Source of the DNA: Corallococcus interemptor
GTDB taxonomy: Bacteria; Myxococcota; Myxococcia; Myxococcales; Myxococcaceae
Assembly (NCBI RefSeq): GCF_003668875.1
Contig: NZ_RAWM01000041.1
Coordinates: 1-63,740, forward strand
Direction of reading: 5' to 3'
Length of the DNA: 63,740 nucleotides
Below, one piece after another: positions 16,434 to 26,120 of the stretch. The notes under the pieces are model-generated. The model was not told the DNA's origin and searched no databases. It saw only the letters and a program-made list of their open reading frames with translations. The stretch's first letter is position 1. Each line of letters opens with the position of its first letter. Both the position numbers and the translations under genes were made by a program.

Positions 16434-19400
16434 ATGTTTCCTGTTCGACGCCGCGCCCGTTACACCCTGCTCGTGGGAGCGCTCGCGGCGCTGCCCGTCA
16501 TCGCGCAGCCCGCCGTCTCGCAGCCGTCCGTCATCGCCCGCAGCGAGGAGGGCATGACCTGGCAGCCTCGCGCCGTCCGCGGTCCGGTGGCGCTCGAGGA
16601 CCTCCGGGGCCACGCCCCCTATGTGCCGTCCGGCGTGCCGCAGGTGACGGGCGCCATCGATGTGACGTCCCAGAAGGGCGCGGCCGTGTGGCTGGGCCCG
16701 CTGGACGTGGTGCGCGTCACCGGCCCGGCCGGAGCGCTGCGCTTCACCCGCGTGCCGCTGTCGGACGGCGACGACGCGCCCGAGCTGCGCGTGGAGGAAG
16801 AGGGCGTGCCGGAGCGCCCGGGCCGCTGGTACCTGGCGGAGCCCATGGGCGCCGGCAGCATCTGGTGGGTCACGGCGACGAAGAACGCCCGCATCGTGGT
16901 GGAGCGCCCCACGCACACGTCCACGGCTCGCACCGAGGAGCGGATGCGGGACGCGCTGCTCAAGTGGGTGGACGGCAAGGGTCCGCGCCCGGCGCTGGCG
17001 TTCGACGCGGCCACGCGCGCGCGCCTGGACGTGGACGCGGCGCTGGAGGCGGAGCTCGTGAAGGACGAGCCCGCGACCTCGGCCTTCCGCACCGCGGTGC
17101 GCGACTGGCGCAAGGCCGCGGCGCTGCGCGAGTGGGCGCTGGTGTCGCCGCTCTACGGCCAGGCGGTGCGCGTGGAGCGCCCGCGTCCCACCGGCACGGA
17201 GGTGGTGCTGGAGGGAATGGACGCGCCCTGGGTCCGCCCGGAGGTGAAGGGCTCGGTCTGGGCGCTGGAGCTGGAAGGCCCGGGCGTCTTCTCGCTGGAG
17301 GCGCGCACGGTGATGGGCAACGGCGCGCCCGCCGAGGCGCCGTCGGTGGAGGTGTACGGCGTGGGCGGGGTGCTCGCGCACGCGCAGCTGACGCCGCAGC
17401 CCGCGTGGGCGGAGGCGCCTGAAGGTGCCGCGCTGCCGGATGGGCGCACCGCGCGGATGCTCGCGTCGGGGGAGCGCGTGGGCATCGTGGAGGAGATGCG
17501 CGTGGCGCTGCCTCCGGGCAAGCACAACTACCGCGTGAGCTGGAAGGGCCCCGCGCCCATGCTGCGTGCGCGCGTCGCCACGCGCCGGCCCACGCTGTCC
17601 GAGGCGCTGTCGCACCAGACGCACTGGACGGAGCTGGCGGAGAAGGCGTGGGAGGTGGTGAAGCAGGACCCCGCCGCCCGGCCTTCCCTGCTGCGTCAGC
17701 GGCTGGTGGCGTTGATGCCGGACCTGGCGCGCGGGACGTACGGCCGCATCAAGACGGAAGGCCTGTCGCCGCTGCTGACCGCGATGGCGGCCCTGGCGGA
17801 TGGCGACACGGACGTGGCGGTGGAGTCGCTGAAGGGCGCGGATGCGTCGCCGCTCGCGTGGCACCTGCGGCTGCTCACCGCGAAGAAGCTGCTGGACGAC
17901 AACAAGCCGGACGTCGCGCACGCGCTGCTGGGCACCGCGCCCGCGCTGCCGGACGCGGGCTTCCTCACCGCCGAGGCGTCGGAGCTGGTGGCCCGCCTGC
18001 CGCTGGGCGACCCGCTGCGCAGCCGCGAGCTGGCCGCGCTGGAGCTGGCGTGGCGCGCGGAGCCGCTGTCGGAGGACATCCGCCGGAGCTATCGCGCCGC
18101 GTGGTGGCGCGCGAGCCGCTGGTCGCAGGTGACGCCCGCGCCTCGTGAAGATGGAACCGAGGTGAAGGCCTCGCAGTGGCTGGACCTCCAGGGCATGGAG
18201 GCCGACGCGTCGATGACGGGCAGCGCGCTGTGGCCGCTCGCCGTGGGAGGCACCACGCGCGTGCAGGCCAAGGGGCTCGCCGAGGCGCCGACGCTGCTGC
18301 GCGCCTACGTGATGACGCCGCCGGGCGCGAAGGCGAACCCGGTGCTGCGCGTGGGCAGCAACGCGTTCCCGCTGCTGCCGCTGTCGGCGGTGGAGCCGGT
18401 GGAGATTGCCCTGCCTCCGGGTGAGCACGCCCTGAAGCTGGAGGGCGCGGAGGGCACGCGCGCGTTCCTGTCGCTCGCGCCCGCGCAGGCGCAAGGGACG
18501 CCGGGCGAAGTGGGCTACGTGCGCTCGCAGTGGCCGGTGAAGGTGGACAAGAAGGCGGTGCGCTTCCGGGTGCCGGACGCGAAGCTGCCCTCGCCGGTGC
18601 GCGTGCAGTTCCGGCCGCTGAACGCGGAAGCCGGCAAGCCCATCGTGGTGCGCATGAACACCGACGTGGGCCATCCGCGCCGGCTGGTGTTGATGCCGGG
18701 CGCGGCCAGCCAGCGCCACGTCGCGCTGGAGGGTGCGAAGGGCACGTCGTCCGCGCCGGTGTCCGCGGTGGTGACGCTGCCCGCGCAGGCGCGCGAGGTC
18801 TGGTTCGAGCCCGAGGATCCGAAGGCGCAGCTCGCCGTCTCGCTGGCGGTGCGCCGTGCCGAAGTGGCCACGCCCGAGGAGTCCCCTGCCCCGCCGCGGC
18901 AGCCGCAGGCGGGAACTGCGTACGAGACGCTTCAGGCGTTCTCCCGCACGCTGCGCGCGCAGCCTGGAGAGATTGAGCCGCGCCTCGCGCGCGCCGAGCT
19001 GCTGTCGTCGTTGCAGGAGGATGGCTTCGCTCGCGCGGACGTGGGCCGGCTGCTGGACGCGCAGGCGAAGCTGACGCCGGAGCAGCAGCGGCGTCTGCTC
19101 GCGCTGATGGACCGCCTGTCGCAGGCGGCCCCACGCACCGTGCGCTTCACGCAAGCCATCACGCAGCCCACGCTGGTGTCCCCCGCGTTCCCTGCGCTGC
19201 ACGAGGACAGCACGAAGCTCGCGGCCACGAGTGCGCAGGTCCGCGCGGGCCAGACGGACGCGGCGCTCGCGGCACTGTCGGGCGACAAGAGCCTTACGGG
19301 CCGCTACCTGCGCGCCCGGTTGCTGTCCGCCTCCGGCGAGGACGCGGCGGGTGCGCTGGCCATGGCCGCGCTGTACCGCGAGACGGGCCTGCCGCAGGTG

Positions 19401-21428
19401 GGCCTGGAAGCCCTGGGCATGCTGGAGCGCCTGCAGGACTCGCCGCAGGCCTGGAAGGACGGCGGTGCGCCCCTGGGCGCGGCGCTCGCGAGCCAGCTCC
19501 AGGCCTGGGCCGACCACCCGGACGTGCGCCGCATGCGCTTCGTCGCGGGCCGCTGGACTCGCTGGGAAGGCCTGCGCGACGCGGAGGAGACCGCCGGTTC
19601 GCTCGTCGCCACGTCGGAGGCCGGCACGGAGGACGAGGACGTCGCCATGGCCGTGCGCAAGGCGCTGCTCGCGCCGCCGTGGAAGCTGTCCGAAGCGAAG
19701 CTCCTTCCCGCCGGTGCCTCGCGCGTCATGAGCCTGGTGGTGAAGCAGCCCCGGCCCCTGGGCGCGGAGGTCCTCTGCGGCACCACCCCGCGTCCGGGCG
19801 TGGACGCCGCCGGCACCTGCGCCTTCGCGCTCCGCGTGGACGGCCGCGTGGTGCGCGAGCTCCAGGTCGCCGAGGGCGAGACCGCCATCCTGGGCACGCG
19901 CCTGGACGTCCCCGGCCGCCACCAGGTCGAGGTCGTGATGGCGCGCGCCGACACGCAGCAGACCGGCCTCGTGCGCTTCGTGGACTCCGAGGAGGCCACC
20001 GCCAACGCCCGCGTCATGGCCGCCCCGCAGCCCCTGTCCCTCCTGCGCAGCCGCCCCGGCGCGCCGGTGGTGATGACCGTGCTGGGCCCCACCGCCCTGC
20101 GCGTGCGCGCCACCGCCCTGTCCCCGTCCGCGGGCCGAGAGCTGCTCCTGCGCAGCACGCCCCTGCCCTCCGGTGACGGCACGGGCGGCTCCAGCGCGGA
20201 GGAAGGTCCGCTCATGCACCTGGGCCTGCCCGAGGACGCCGACCCCGGCCTCCAGGGCGCGTCCCAGCCGCTGGGCCGCATGGGCGAGACGTGGCTGCTG
20301 CTCCCCTCGCGCGGTCCGCACCGCGTGAGCCTGGAGTCGCCCAACGGTGAAGCCCTGGTGCAGGTGCAACTGGGTGTCGCCTCGGATCCGAGCGCGCTCG
20401 CGGCCCCGTCGTGGGCCCAGGGCACCACGGGCCTTGAGCCGCTGCCCTGGCCCGCGCTGCCGCCCAGCCTGGCGCTCCTGCCGGACGGCATGCCGCCCGA
20501 GGCGCGCACCACCGGCCTGGGCATGGTGTCCGCGGAGATGGGCTACCGCAGCGAGGACGTGGAGGAAGGCGAGCTGCTCAACCGCCCGCTCCAGACGGGC
20601 CTGGAGGTCCGCCTCTCCCTGCGCCGTGAGCTGTCCCCGGGCCGCGCGTGGCTGCGCTTCACGCCCGAGGCGCGCTACCCGCTCAACCAGACCGCCGTGC
20701 TCGGCGGCACCGTGGCGGGCTACGTGAACCAGCTGCCTGGCGACCTGCGCCTGTCCATGCAGGGCTCCGTGTTCTCGCAGACCATCGACGGCGCCATGCG
20801 CTGGAGCGCGAGAGGCCGCATCGCGGCGGACCGCTACCTGCGCCTGTCCCCGGACGTGGGCCTCATCCCCGGCCTGGGCCTGACGCTGGAGTCCATGCAG
20901 GGCGGCAGCGCGGTGGACGCCACGCGCTACGACCAGAACGTCTACTGGCTCTACGGCAAGGACCACCCGCGGCGCCTGTCGCCCCGGCTGTCCCTGCGCT
21001 GGCAGCCCTTCCAGGACCACGTGGCCACGGTGGGCATGTCCGCAGTGAGCAACGCCAACCTCTACACGGTGGACAACGCGGGCGCCTACGCCAGCTGGGC
21101 GGCGCTCCTGGGCGGCAGGCTCCAGGGCACGCGCGTGGAGCTGGGCTACGGCGCTTCGCAGCGCTTCCAGGATGATCACCGCGCCACCGCGTACCTGCGC
21201 CACCGCGTGTCGGGCCGCCTGGATTGGAACGTGTGGATGGGCAAGGGCGGCAACCGCCTGATGCTCTTCGCGGAAGACCGCGCGTTCCTCTCCGGCCCGT
21301 ACGGGATGCAGAACATGTTTTCACTCGGAGCGCGGTGGGATTGGACAGGTGGACGTGGGTTGCAGGACGTCACGCCCACCGAGGAGGAATTCGAGGAGCT
21401 GCTGGATGAACGACGTTTGCAGCCCTGA
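16434..21428 (+). CDS. Giant envelope protein with helical TPR-like regions and C-terminal outer-membrane beta-barrel (putative polymer exporter)
   Basis: A protein of 1664 residues, six bases after the hydrolase stop. A signal peptide (YTLLVGALAALPVIAQP) comes first. Beta-rich parts alternate with two helical, TPR-like stretches at about 385-560 and 830-1020. From about 1365 to 1640 alternating amphipathic strands dominate (VRLSLRREL, AWLRFTPEA, YLRLSPDVGLIPGLGLTLESM, RLSPRLSLRWQPF, TRVELGYGASQRF, FSLGARWDW), with turns rich in Gly/Asn/Asp. This is typical of an outer-membrane barrel. The plan (signal, TPR-like helices, C-terminal barrel) recalls PgaA and the AlgK/AlgE and BcsC exporters of exopolysaccharide systems. 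It is the likely outer-membrane exit for the polymer. An acidic tail follows the barrel. Confidence 0.83.
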   Translation: MFPVRRRARYTLLVGALAALPVIAQPAVSQPSVIARSEEGMTWQPRAVRGPVALEDLRGHAPYVPSGVPQVTGAIDVTSQKGAAVWLGPLDVVRVTGPAGALRFTRVPLSDGDDAPELRVEEEGVPERPGRWYLAEPMGAGSIWWVTATKNARIVVERPTHTSTARTEERMRDALLKWVDGKGPRPALAFDAATRARLDVDAALEAELVKDEPATSAFRTAVRDWRKAAALREWALVSPLYGQAVRVERPRPTGTEVVLEGMDAPWVRPEVKGSVWALELEGPGVFSLEARTVMGNGAPAEAPSVEVYGVGGVLAHAQLTPQPAWAEAPEGAALPDGRTARMLASGERVGIVEEMRVALPPGKHNYRVSWKGPAPMLRARVATRRPTLSEALSHQTHWTELAEKAWEVVKQDPAARPSLLRQRLVALMPDLARGTYGRIKTEGLSPLLTAMAALADGDTDVAVESLKGADASPLAWHLRLLTAKKLLDDNKPDVAHALLGTAPALPDAGFLTAEASELVARLPLGDPLRSRELAALELAWRAEPLSEDIRRSYRAAWWRASRWSQVTPAPREDGTEVKASQWLDLQGMEADASMTGSALWPLAVGGTTRVQAKGLAEAPTLLRAYVMTPPGAKANPVLRVGSNAFPLLPLSAVEPVEIALPPGEHALKLEGAEGTRAFLSLAPAQAQGTPGEVGYVRSQWPVKVDKKAVRFRVPDAKLPSPVRVQFRPLNAEAGKPIVVRMNTDVGHPRRLVLMPGAASQRHVALEGAKGTSSAPVSAVVTLPAQAREVWFEPEDPKAQLAVSLAVRRAEVATPEESPAPPRQPQAGTAYETLQAFSRTLRAQPGEIEPRLARAELLSSLQEDGFARADVGRLLDAQAKLTPEQQRRLLALMDRLSQAAPRTVRFTQAITQPTLVSPAFPALHEDSTKLAATSAQVRAGQTDAALAALSGDKSLTGRYLRARLLSASGEDAAGALAMAALYRETGLPQVGLEALGMLERLQDSPQAWKDGGAPLGAALASQLQAWADHPDVRRMRFVAGRWTRWEGLRDAEETAGSLVATSEAGTEDEDVAMAVRKALLAPPWKLSEAKLLPAGASRVMSLVVKQPRPLGAEVLCGTTPRPGVDAAGTCAFALRVDGRVVRELQVAEGETAILGTRLDVPGRHQVEVVMARADTQQTGLVRFVDSEEATANARVMAAPQPLSLLRSRPGAPVVMTVLGPTALRVRATALSPSAGRELLLRSTPLPSGDGTGGSSAEEGPLMHLGLPEDADPGLQGASQPLGRMGETWLLLPSRGPHRVSLESPNGEALVQVQLGVASDPSALAAPSWAQGTTGLEPLPWPALPPSLALLPDGMPPEARTTGLGMVSAEMGYRSEDVEEGELLNRPLQTGLEVRLSLRRELSPGRAWLRFTPEARYPLNQTAVLGGTVAGYVNQLPGDLRLSMQGSVFSQTIDGAMRWSARGRIAADRYLRLSPDVGLIPGLGLTLESMQGGSAVDATRYDQNVYWLYGKDHPRRLSPRLSLRWQPFQDHVATVGMSAVSNANLYTVDNAGAYASWAALLGGRLQGTRVELGYGASQRFQDDHRATAYLRHRVSGRLDWNVWMGKGGNRLMLFAEDRAFLSGPYGMQNMFSLGARWDWTGGRGLQDVTPTEEEFEELLDERRLQP

Positions 21429-21480
21429 GCTGTCGTGATCCGAACGGGCGCCTGGGGGGGCCGGGCAGGTTTCTCAAGCA

Positions 21481-24400
21481 ATGAATAGCTCTGGCCGCGA
21501 CATGCACCTGGCGAACGAATCTCTCGAGTCCCAACTGCTGGAAGCCCTGCCCCCGCTGCACCGTCGCGTGCGCGGGGCCTCGGTGGAGGTCCTGGCCCAG
21601 CGGCTGGTGGAGACCTGCCCCCGCCCCGCCGGCCTGGAGGGACTGGCCCCATGGCTGGGAGTCGCGCTGGAGGCCCTGGAGACGGAGCTGGCGGCGATCC
21701 ACACGGAGATCGTCCAGTTCACCCGTCAGCACAACGAGGCGCTGGACGACGCCGCGCGCCGCCAGGTGCTGGTGGATCACCTCAAGGCCACGGTGAAGGA
21801 CCGCAAGGACCGCAAGGAGGACCTGCGCGCCCTGGACCGGTGGATGGGCTTCGACGCCCTGCGCGAGCGGCAGGAGAAGCGCCGCCACAAGCTGCTGATC
21901 GAAGAAGAAACGGCGCTGCGCGCGCTGACGGGCGTGCTGGCCACGGCCTCCGCGCAGGAGCTGCAACCCGCCGCCGTGCCGCTGGCGAGGCAGCTGTTGG
22001 ACCGCGCCGTGGACGCGCCCCGGGCGCAGAACCGCTTCGCCGCGCTGGAGGCCTTCCGGCAGCTCGCGCAGACGGTGCCGGGCGTCGCCGCGTCGCTGCC
22101 TGAAGTGGGCCCCACGCTGACGAGCCTCGCGGGCCAGGAGGACGTGAGCCCGTTCTTCCAGGCGGAGGCCCTGCGCGCGCTGCTCACCGTGGACGTGCTC
22201 GAAGGCCTGGCCCTGCTGCGCATGCGACTGCGCGCGAAGGCCCCCTCGGACAAGGACTTCCTCTTCCGCCGCCAGGTGCTGGAGCAGTGCGCGCCGCTGC
22301 TGTCGGAAGAGCACCGCATGCCGCTGCTCACGGAGGTCGCGCACAACGACCCCAGCGAGTACGTGCGCATGGGCCTGTGCGCCCTCATCGCGCAGCGCCC
22401 GGACGGACAGCCGCTGCTGCGCCGTCTGGCCGGCCTGGAGCAGGTGCCGGCCGTCGCGGGACAGACGCTTTCAGAGCCGAGCCCGCGCGTGCGCACCGCC
22501 GCCGTGCTGGCCGCGGTGGACGCGGCGCTGGCCGCGCCGAAGGTGAAGGGCCCTGCCCTCCAGGTGCTGGTGGACGTGCTCGGCCGTGACACCGCGCCGC
22601 TCGTGCTGCGCGTGTCGTGTGAACGTGCCGCCGCATTGGCTGAAGCGCTGGGCGCCTCGGGCCTCGGCCCCGCGCACGCGGCGCTGCTGGACGCGGTGGA
22701 ATCACTGGCGACGCAGCCGGGAGCCTCGGGCCCGGTGGTGGAGGCCGCCGCGGCCGCCGCGCAGGTGCTGCGCCGGGTGAAGGATCCGGTGCGTCAGGCG
22801 TGGACGGCGTTCCTCGCCGGCCGCGTCTCCAAGCTCCGCCCGGGCAGCCGCACGCGCATCCCGCTGCAGCCCGCGCCGGAGAACCTGCCGCCGATGCCGG
22901 AGGGCCCCGCGTGGCTGGGCGCCATCCTCGCGGACCTGTCGCAGGACGGGCACGGCCTGTACGCGGAGCGCACGGACAAGACGCTGACGCTGTGGCACGG
23001 CGACCGTCACGAGCGCCGCCTGTGGCGCATGTGGCACGAGCTGGGCCGCCCCGCGCCGAACAAGCGCCAGGCGTTCCTGCACACCACCGGCCGCGTCATG
23101 TCCGGCACGCTGCGCGCGCACCCGGGCCACCTGGACGAAATCACGGAGACGCTGGTCCCTGGCGAGCGCGTCCACGTCGCGAGCCAGGGCAGCTGGGGCC
23201 GTCACCTGCCCACGGTGGACGACCTGCTGGACATTCCGCTGTCGAAGGACGGCAAGGTGCACCTGTTCAGCAGCCACGGCGAGACGGTGCTGGTGCCGCC
23301 CGCCTCGCGCCTGCGCCGGCTGACGAACCGCCTGAAGGTGTCCAAGGACTACCGCAAGCTCGCGTCGCTGCGGCTGGACTCGCTGGGCGGTGAAGAGCCC
23401 CGCGAGCGCCGCCGCTTCGTGGAGCAGGTGGAGCGCGAGCTGGGCGTCCAGGTGCGCTTCACGCCGTACGGACAGAACAAGCAGGTCCCCGCGCCGCTGG
23501 CCACGCTCTTCCACGAGCCGGAGGCCGCGCCGAAGCCCCCGTCCACGCTGCACACGCCCGCGGTGCTGGGCCTGCAGAGCGGATTCCTGGCGCTCCTCAC
23601 CGAGCGCATCATGGAGAACGAGGGCTACTTCCTGGGGATGGGAGGCAACGGCATCGCGGCGCTGGGCCTCTTCACCGCGGCGCTCTTCTCCATCTTCCTG
23701 GGCGACACGTACGTGAAGCGCCAGAGCGTGCGGAAGTCCCGGGAGAAGATTCCGCTCGTCATCGGCGGCTGGGGCACGCGCGGCAAGTCCGGCACGGAGC
23801 GCCTGAAGGCGGCGCTCTTCTCCGGCATGGGCTTCGAGGTCTTCGCGAAGACGACGGGCTCCGAGGCGATGTTCGTGCACAGCGCCCCGGGCGCCGGGCC
23901 GTCCGAGTTCTTCATCTTCCGCCCCTACGACAAGGCCACCATCTGGGAGCAGAAGGACATGGTGGAGCTGGGCGCGCGCCTGGGCACGGAGGTCTTCCTC
24001 TGGGAGTGCATGGCGCTGCAGCCGAACTTCGTCGAGCTCTTGCAGAACGACTGGATGAAGGACGACTTCGCCACGCTGACCAACGCCTATCCAGACCACG
24101 AGGACATCCAGGGTCCGGCGGGCATCAACGTCGCGTCCGTCATCACCAACTTCATGCCCAGGGGCGGCCGGGTGGTGACGACGGAGGACCACTTCCTGCC
24201 GCTCTTCAAGCAGGCGGCGAAGGAGAAGGACACCACGCTCTTGCACAGCGCGTGGTGGGAGGCGGAGCTGATTCCCGAGGAGTTCCTGGCCCTGTTCCCC
24301 TACCGCGAGCACCCGCGCAACATGGCGCTGGTGGCGACGCTGGCGGAGCAGCTGGGCGTGTCGCGGCCGTACGCGCTGGCGCTGATGGCCGAGCACGTGC

Positions 24401-26091
24401 AGCCGGAGATCGGCGTGTTGAAGGTCTTCCCGCCAGCGAAGGTGCGCGGGCGGCAGCTCCAGTTCATCAACGGGCACTCGGCGAACGAGCGCACGGGCTT
24501 CATGAACAACTGGATCCGCACGGGCCTGGGAGACGTGGACCCGGACGCGAACCCGGAGCGCGCGGTCATCACGGTCATCAACAACCGCTGGGACCGCGTG
24601 TCGCGCTCGGAGGTCTTCGCGCGCATCATGGTGGAGGACGCGCCCGCGGACCGGCACGTGCTCATCGGCACGAACCTGGAGGGCCTGCAGAAGTACGTGC
24701 GTGACGCGCTGGACCGGCACCTGCTCAGCACGGAGGTCGTCGCGGCGGAGGAGGTCTCCAGCCCCGAGGGACAGGCCCGCGCGGAGGCACGGCTCGCGAA
24801 GGAGCTGGCGAAGCTGAAGGTGCCGCGTCCCACGATGGCGACCTTCATGGACCGGCTGGAGCGGTACGCAGCCGGCGCGGGACTCCAGGCCACGGCCACG
24901 CTGGCGCTGACGACAGCGGTGGGCAAGGCGCTGGAGGGCGGCGACGACGAGGTGGGCGTGGAGAAGGTCCGCCGCGCGCTGGAGCGCGAGGTGGGCCCGC
25001 TCATCGACGAGGCGCTGTCGCCCGTGTCGCGCGCGCAGCCTTCGCCGCTGCCGGAGGTGCTGACGGCCGCGACGAAGGACGAGGTGCGCGAGCACGCGCT
25101 CTACCTGCTGGCGCGCATGGCGGTGCACGCGCGGCTGAAGGCGCTCCTGCCCCGGGGTGAGGCGGACGCGCAGGGACGCGTGAAGGCGTTCCACGCGAAG
25201 TTCCGCGACGCCTACCGGGCGATGATGCTGGAGCAGCTGGTGCCGGTGTCCGACTCGCAGGCGACGGGCGACCAGGTGGTGGACGCGTGCGCCCGCGCGG
25301 TGGCTCCCGGGATGCAGGTGAGCATCATGGGCGCGCAGAACATCAAGGGCACGGGCCTGGACTGGGTGTACCGCTGGATGGCCCTGGACCGGGTGACGAC
25401 GGCGCTGAAGGCGCTGGAGGGCACGTCGGTGGAGGCGCGGCGGCGGGCGCTGGAGTCGCTGGAGACGTTCGAGGACTCGGGCTTCGTGGACGCGGGGCTG
25501 GCGCGCACGGTGCTGCCGGGGCTGGTGAGCAAGGCCGCGTCGCCGGATGAAGCGGACCGGCTGCGCAAGCTGGCGGAGCGCGCGCGGGCGCGGCACGAGC
25601 TGAAGATTTCGGCGCTGACGCACACGGCGGCGGGCGGCACCACGCAGGTGGTGGTGCGCAAGCTGGAGAAGGTCTTCGACTACCTGGACAGCGTGACGCG
25701 CCGCCGGCTGAGCGAGATGTTGCTGGAGGACCTGGAGACGGGCCGCGTGTCGCACGCGCGGGCGGCGGTGGAGACGCGCAAGCTGTACGAGCGCCAGAAG
25801 GGCGGCTGGCTCTTCCGCGGCCTCAAGAAGCAGCCGAAGCGGACGGCGCCGGTGCCGGGGGTGGAGGCGCCCACGCCGGCAATGCCCGCGAGCGCGGATG
25901 CGGTGTTCAAGACGACGGCGGAGCTCCCCAGCACCAAGGTCCCGGTGCAGGTGCACCACGTACCCATGGACACCCACGCACTGACGAAGGTGGAGGGGCC
26001 CGTGCTGCTGCGCGACGAGCCCTTGAAGAAGCAGGGACCGGACATGCTGGGGCCCGAAGCGGCGGATGACGCCGGCGAGCCGCTGTCCTGA
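21481..26091 (+). CDS. PgsB/CapB-like poly-gamma-glutamate synthase (Mur-ligase family) with large N-terminal and internal extensions
   Basis: A protein of 1536 residues; Bacillus PgsB is about 390. Residues 1-700 are mostly helical and HEAT-like. A membrane helix (about 716-741, GIAALGLFTAALFSIFLG) directly precedes the P-loop (WGTRGKSGTERL, about 763-774), as in PgsB. The PgsB signature then runs in order: FAKTTGSEAMFVH, IWEQKDMVELGARLG, WECMALQPNFVEL, YPDHEDIQGP, FFKQ-like LFKQAAKEKDTTL, FINGHSANERTG and VINNRWDRVSR. Mur-type ligases activate a carboxylate with ATP and form an amide bond. About 190 residues (1085-1275) appear inserted before the last PgsB motif (MGAQNIKGTG). The substrate motif differs from Bacillus (NGFAAND becomes NGHSANE), so the monomer may not be glutamate. 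Confidence 0.9.
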   Translation: MNSSGRDMHLANESLESQLLEALPPLHRRVRGASVEVLAQRLVETCPRPAGLEGLAPWLGVALEALETELAAIHTEIVQFTRQHNEALDDAARRQVLVDHLKATVKDRKDRKEDLRALDRWMGFDALRERQEKRRHKLLIEEETALRALTGVLATASAQELQPAAVPLARQLLDRAVDAPRAQNRFAALEAFRQLAQTVPGVAASLPEVGPTLTSLAGQEDVSPFFQAEALRALLTVDVLEGLALLRMRLRAKAPSDKDFLFRRQVLEQCAPLLSEEHRMPLLTEVAHNDPSEYVRMGLCALIAQRPDGQPLLRRLAGLEQVPAVAGQTLSEPSPRVRTAAVLAAVDAALAAPKVKGPALQVLVDVLGRDTAPLVLRVSCERAAALAEALGASGLGPAHAALLDAVESLATQPGASGPVVEAAAAAAQVLRRVKDPVRQAWTAFLAGRVSKLRPGSRTRIPLQPAPENLPPMPEGPAWLGAILADLSQDGHGLYAERTDKTLTLWHGDRHERRLWRMWHELGRPAPNKRQAFLHTTGRVMSGTLRAHPGHLDEITETLVPGERVHVASQGSWGRHLPTVDDLLDIPLSKDGKVHLFSSHGETVLVPPASRLRRLTNRLKVSKDYRKLASLRLDSLGGEEPRERRRFVEQVERELGVQVRFTPYGQNKQVPAPLATLFHEPEAAPKPPSTLHTPAVLGLQSGFLALLTERIMENEGYFLGMGGNGIAALGLFTAALFSIFLGDTYVKRQSVRKSREKIPLVIGGWGTRGKSGTERLKAALFSGMGFEVFAKTTGSEAMFVHSAPGAGPSEFFIFRPYDKATIWEQKDMVELGARLGTEVFLWECMALQPNFVELLQNDWMKDDFATLTNAYPDHEDIQGPAGINVASVITNFMPRGGRVVTTEDHFLPLFKQAAKEKDTTLLHSAWWEAELIPEEFLALFPYREHPRNMALVATLAEQLGVSRPYALALMAEHVQPEIGVLKVFPPAKVRGRQLQFINGHSANERTGFMNNWIRTGLGDVDPDANPERAVITVINNRWDRVSRSEVFARIMVEDAPADRHVLIGTNLEGLQKYVRDALDRHLLSTEVVAAEEVSSPEGQARAEARLAKELAKLKVPRPTMATFMDRLERYAAGAGLQATATLALTTAVGKALEGGDDEVGVEKVRRALEREVGPLIDEALSPVSRAQPSPLPEVLTAATKDEVREHALYLLARMAVHARLKALLPRGEADAQGRVKAFHAKFRDAYRAMMLEQLVPVSDSQATGDQVVDACARAVAPGMQVSIMGAQNIKGTGLDWVYRWMALDRVTTALKALEGTSVEARRRALESLETFEDSGFVDAGLARTVLPGLVSKAASPDEADRLRKLAERARARHELKISALTHTAAGGTTQVVVRKLEKVFDYLDSVTRRRLSEMLLEDLETGRVSHARAAVETRKLYERQKGGWLFRGLKKQPKRTAPVPGVEAPTPAMPASADAVFKTTAELPSTKVPVQVHHVPMDTHALTKVEGPVLLRDEPLKKQGPDMLGPEAADDAGEPLS

Positions 26092-26120
26092 GTCCCTCCG
26101 AGCCAGAAACCCGAGGAGCG

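Noticed and set aside
16344-21203. A very long minus-strand open frame (about 1600 codons) opposite the outer-membrane protein gene
   Set aside because: It is rich in Arg, His, Gln, Ala and Gly without any family motif, as expected for the reverse of a high-GC gene; the plus-strand protein has a signal peptide, clear domains and operon context.
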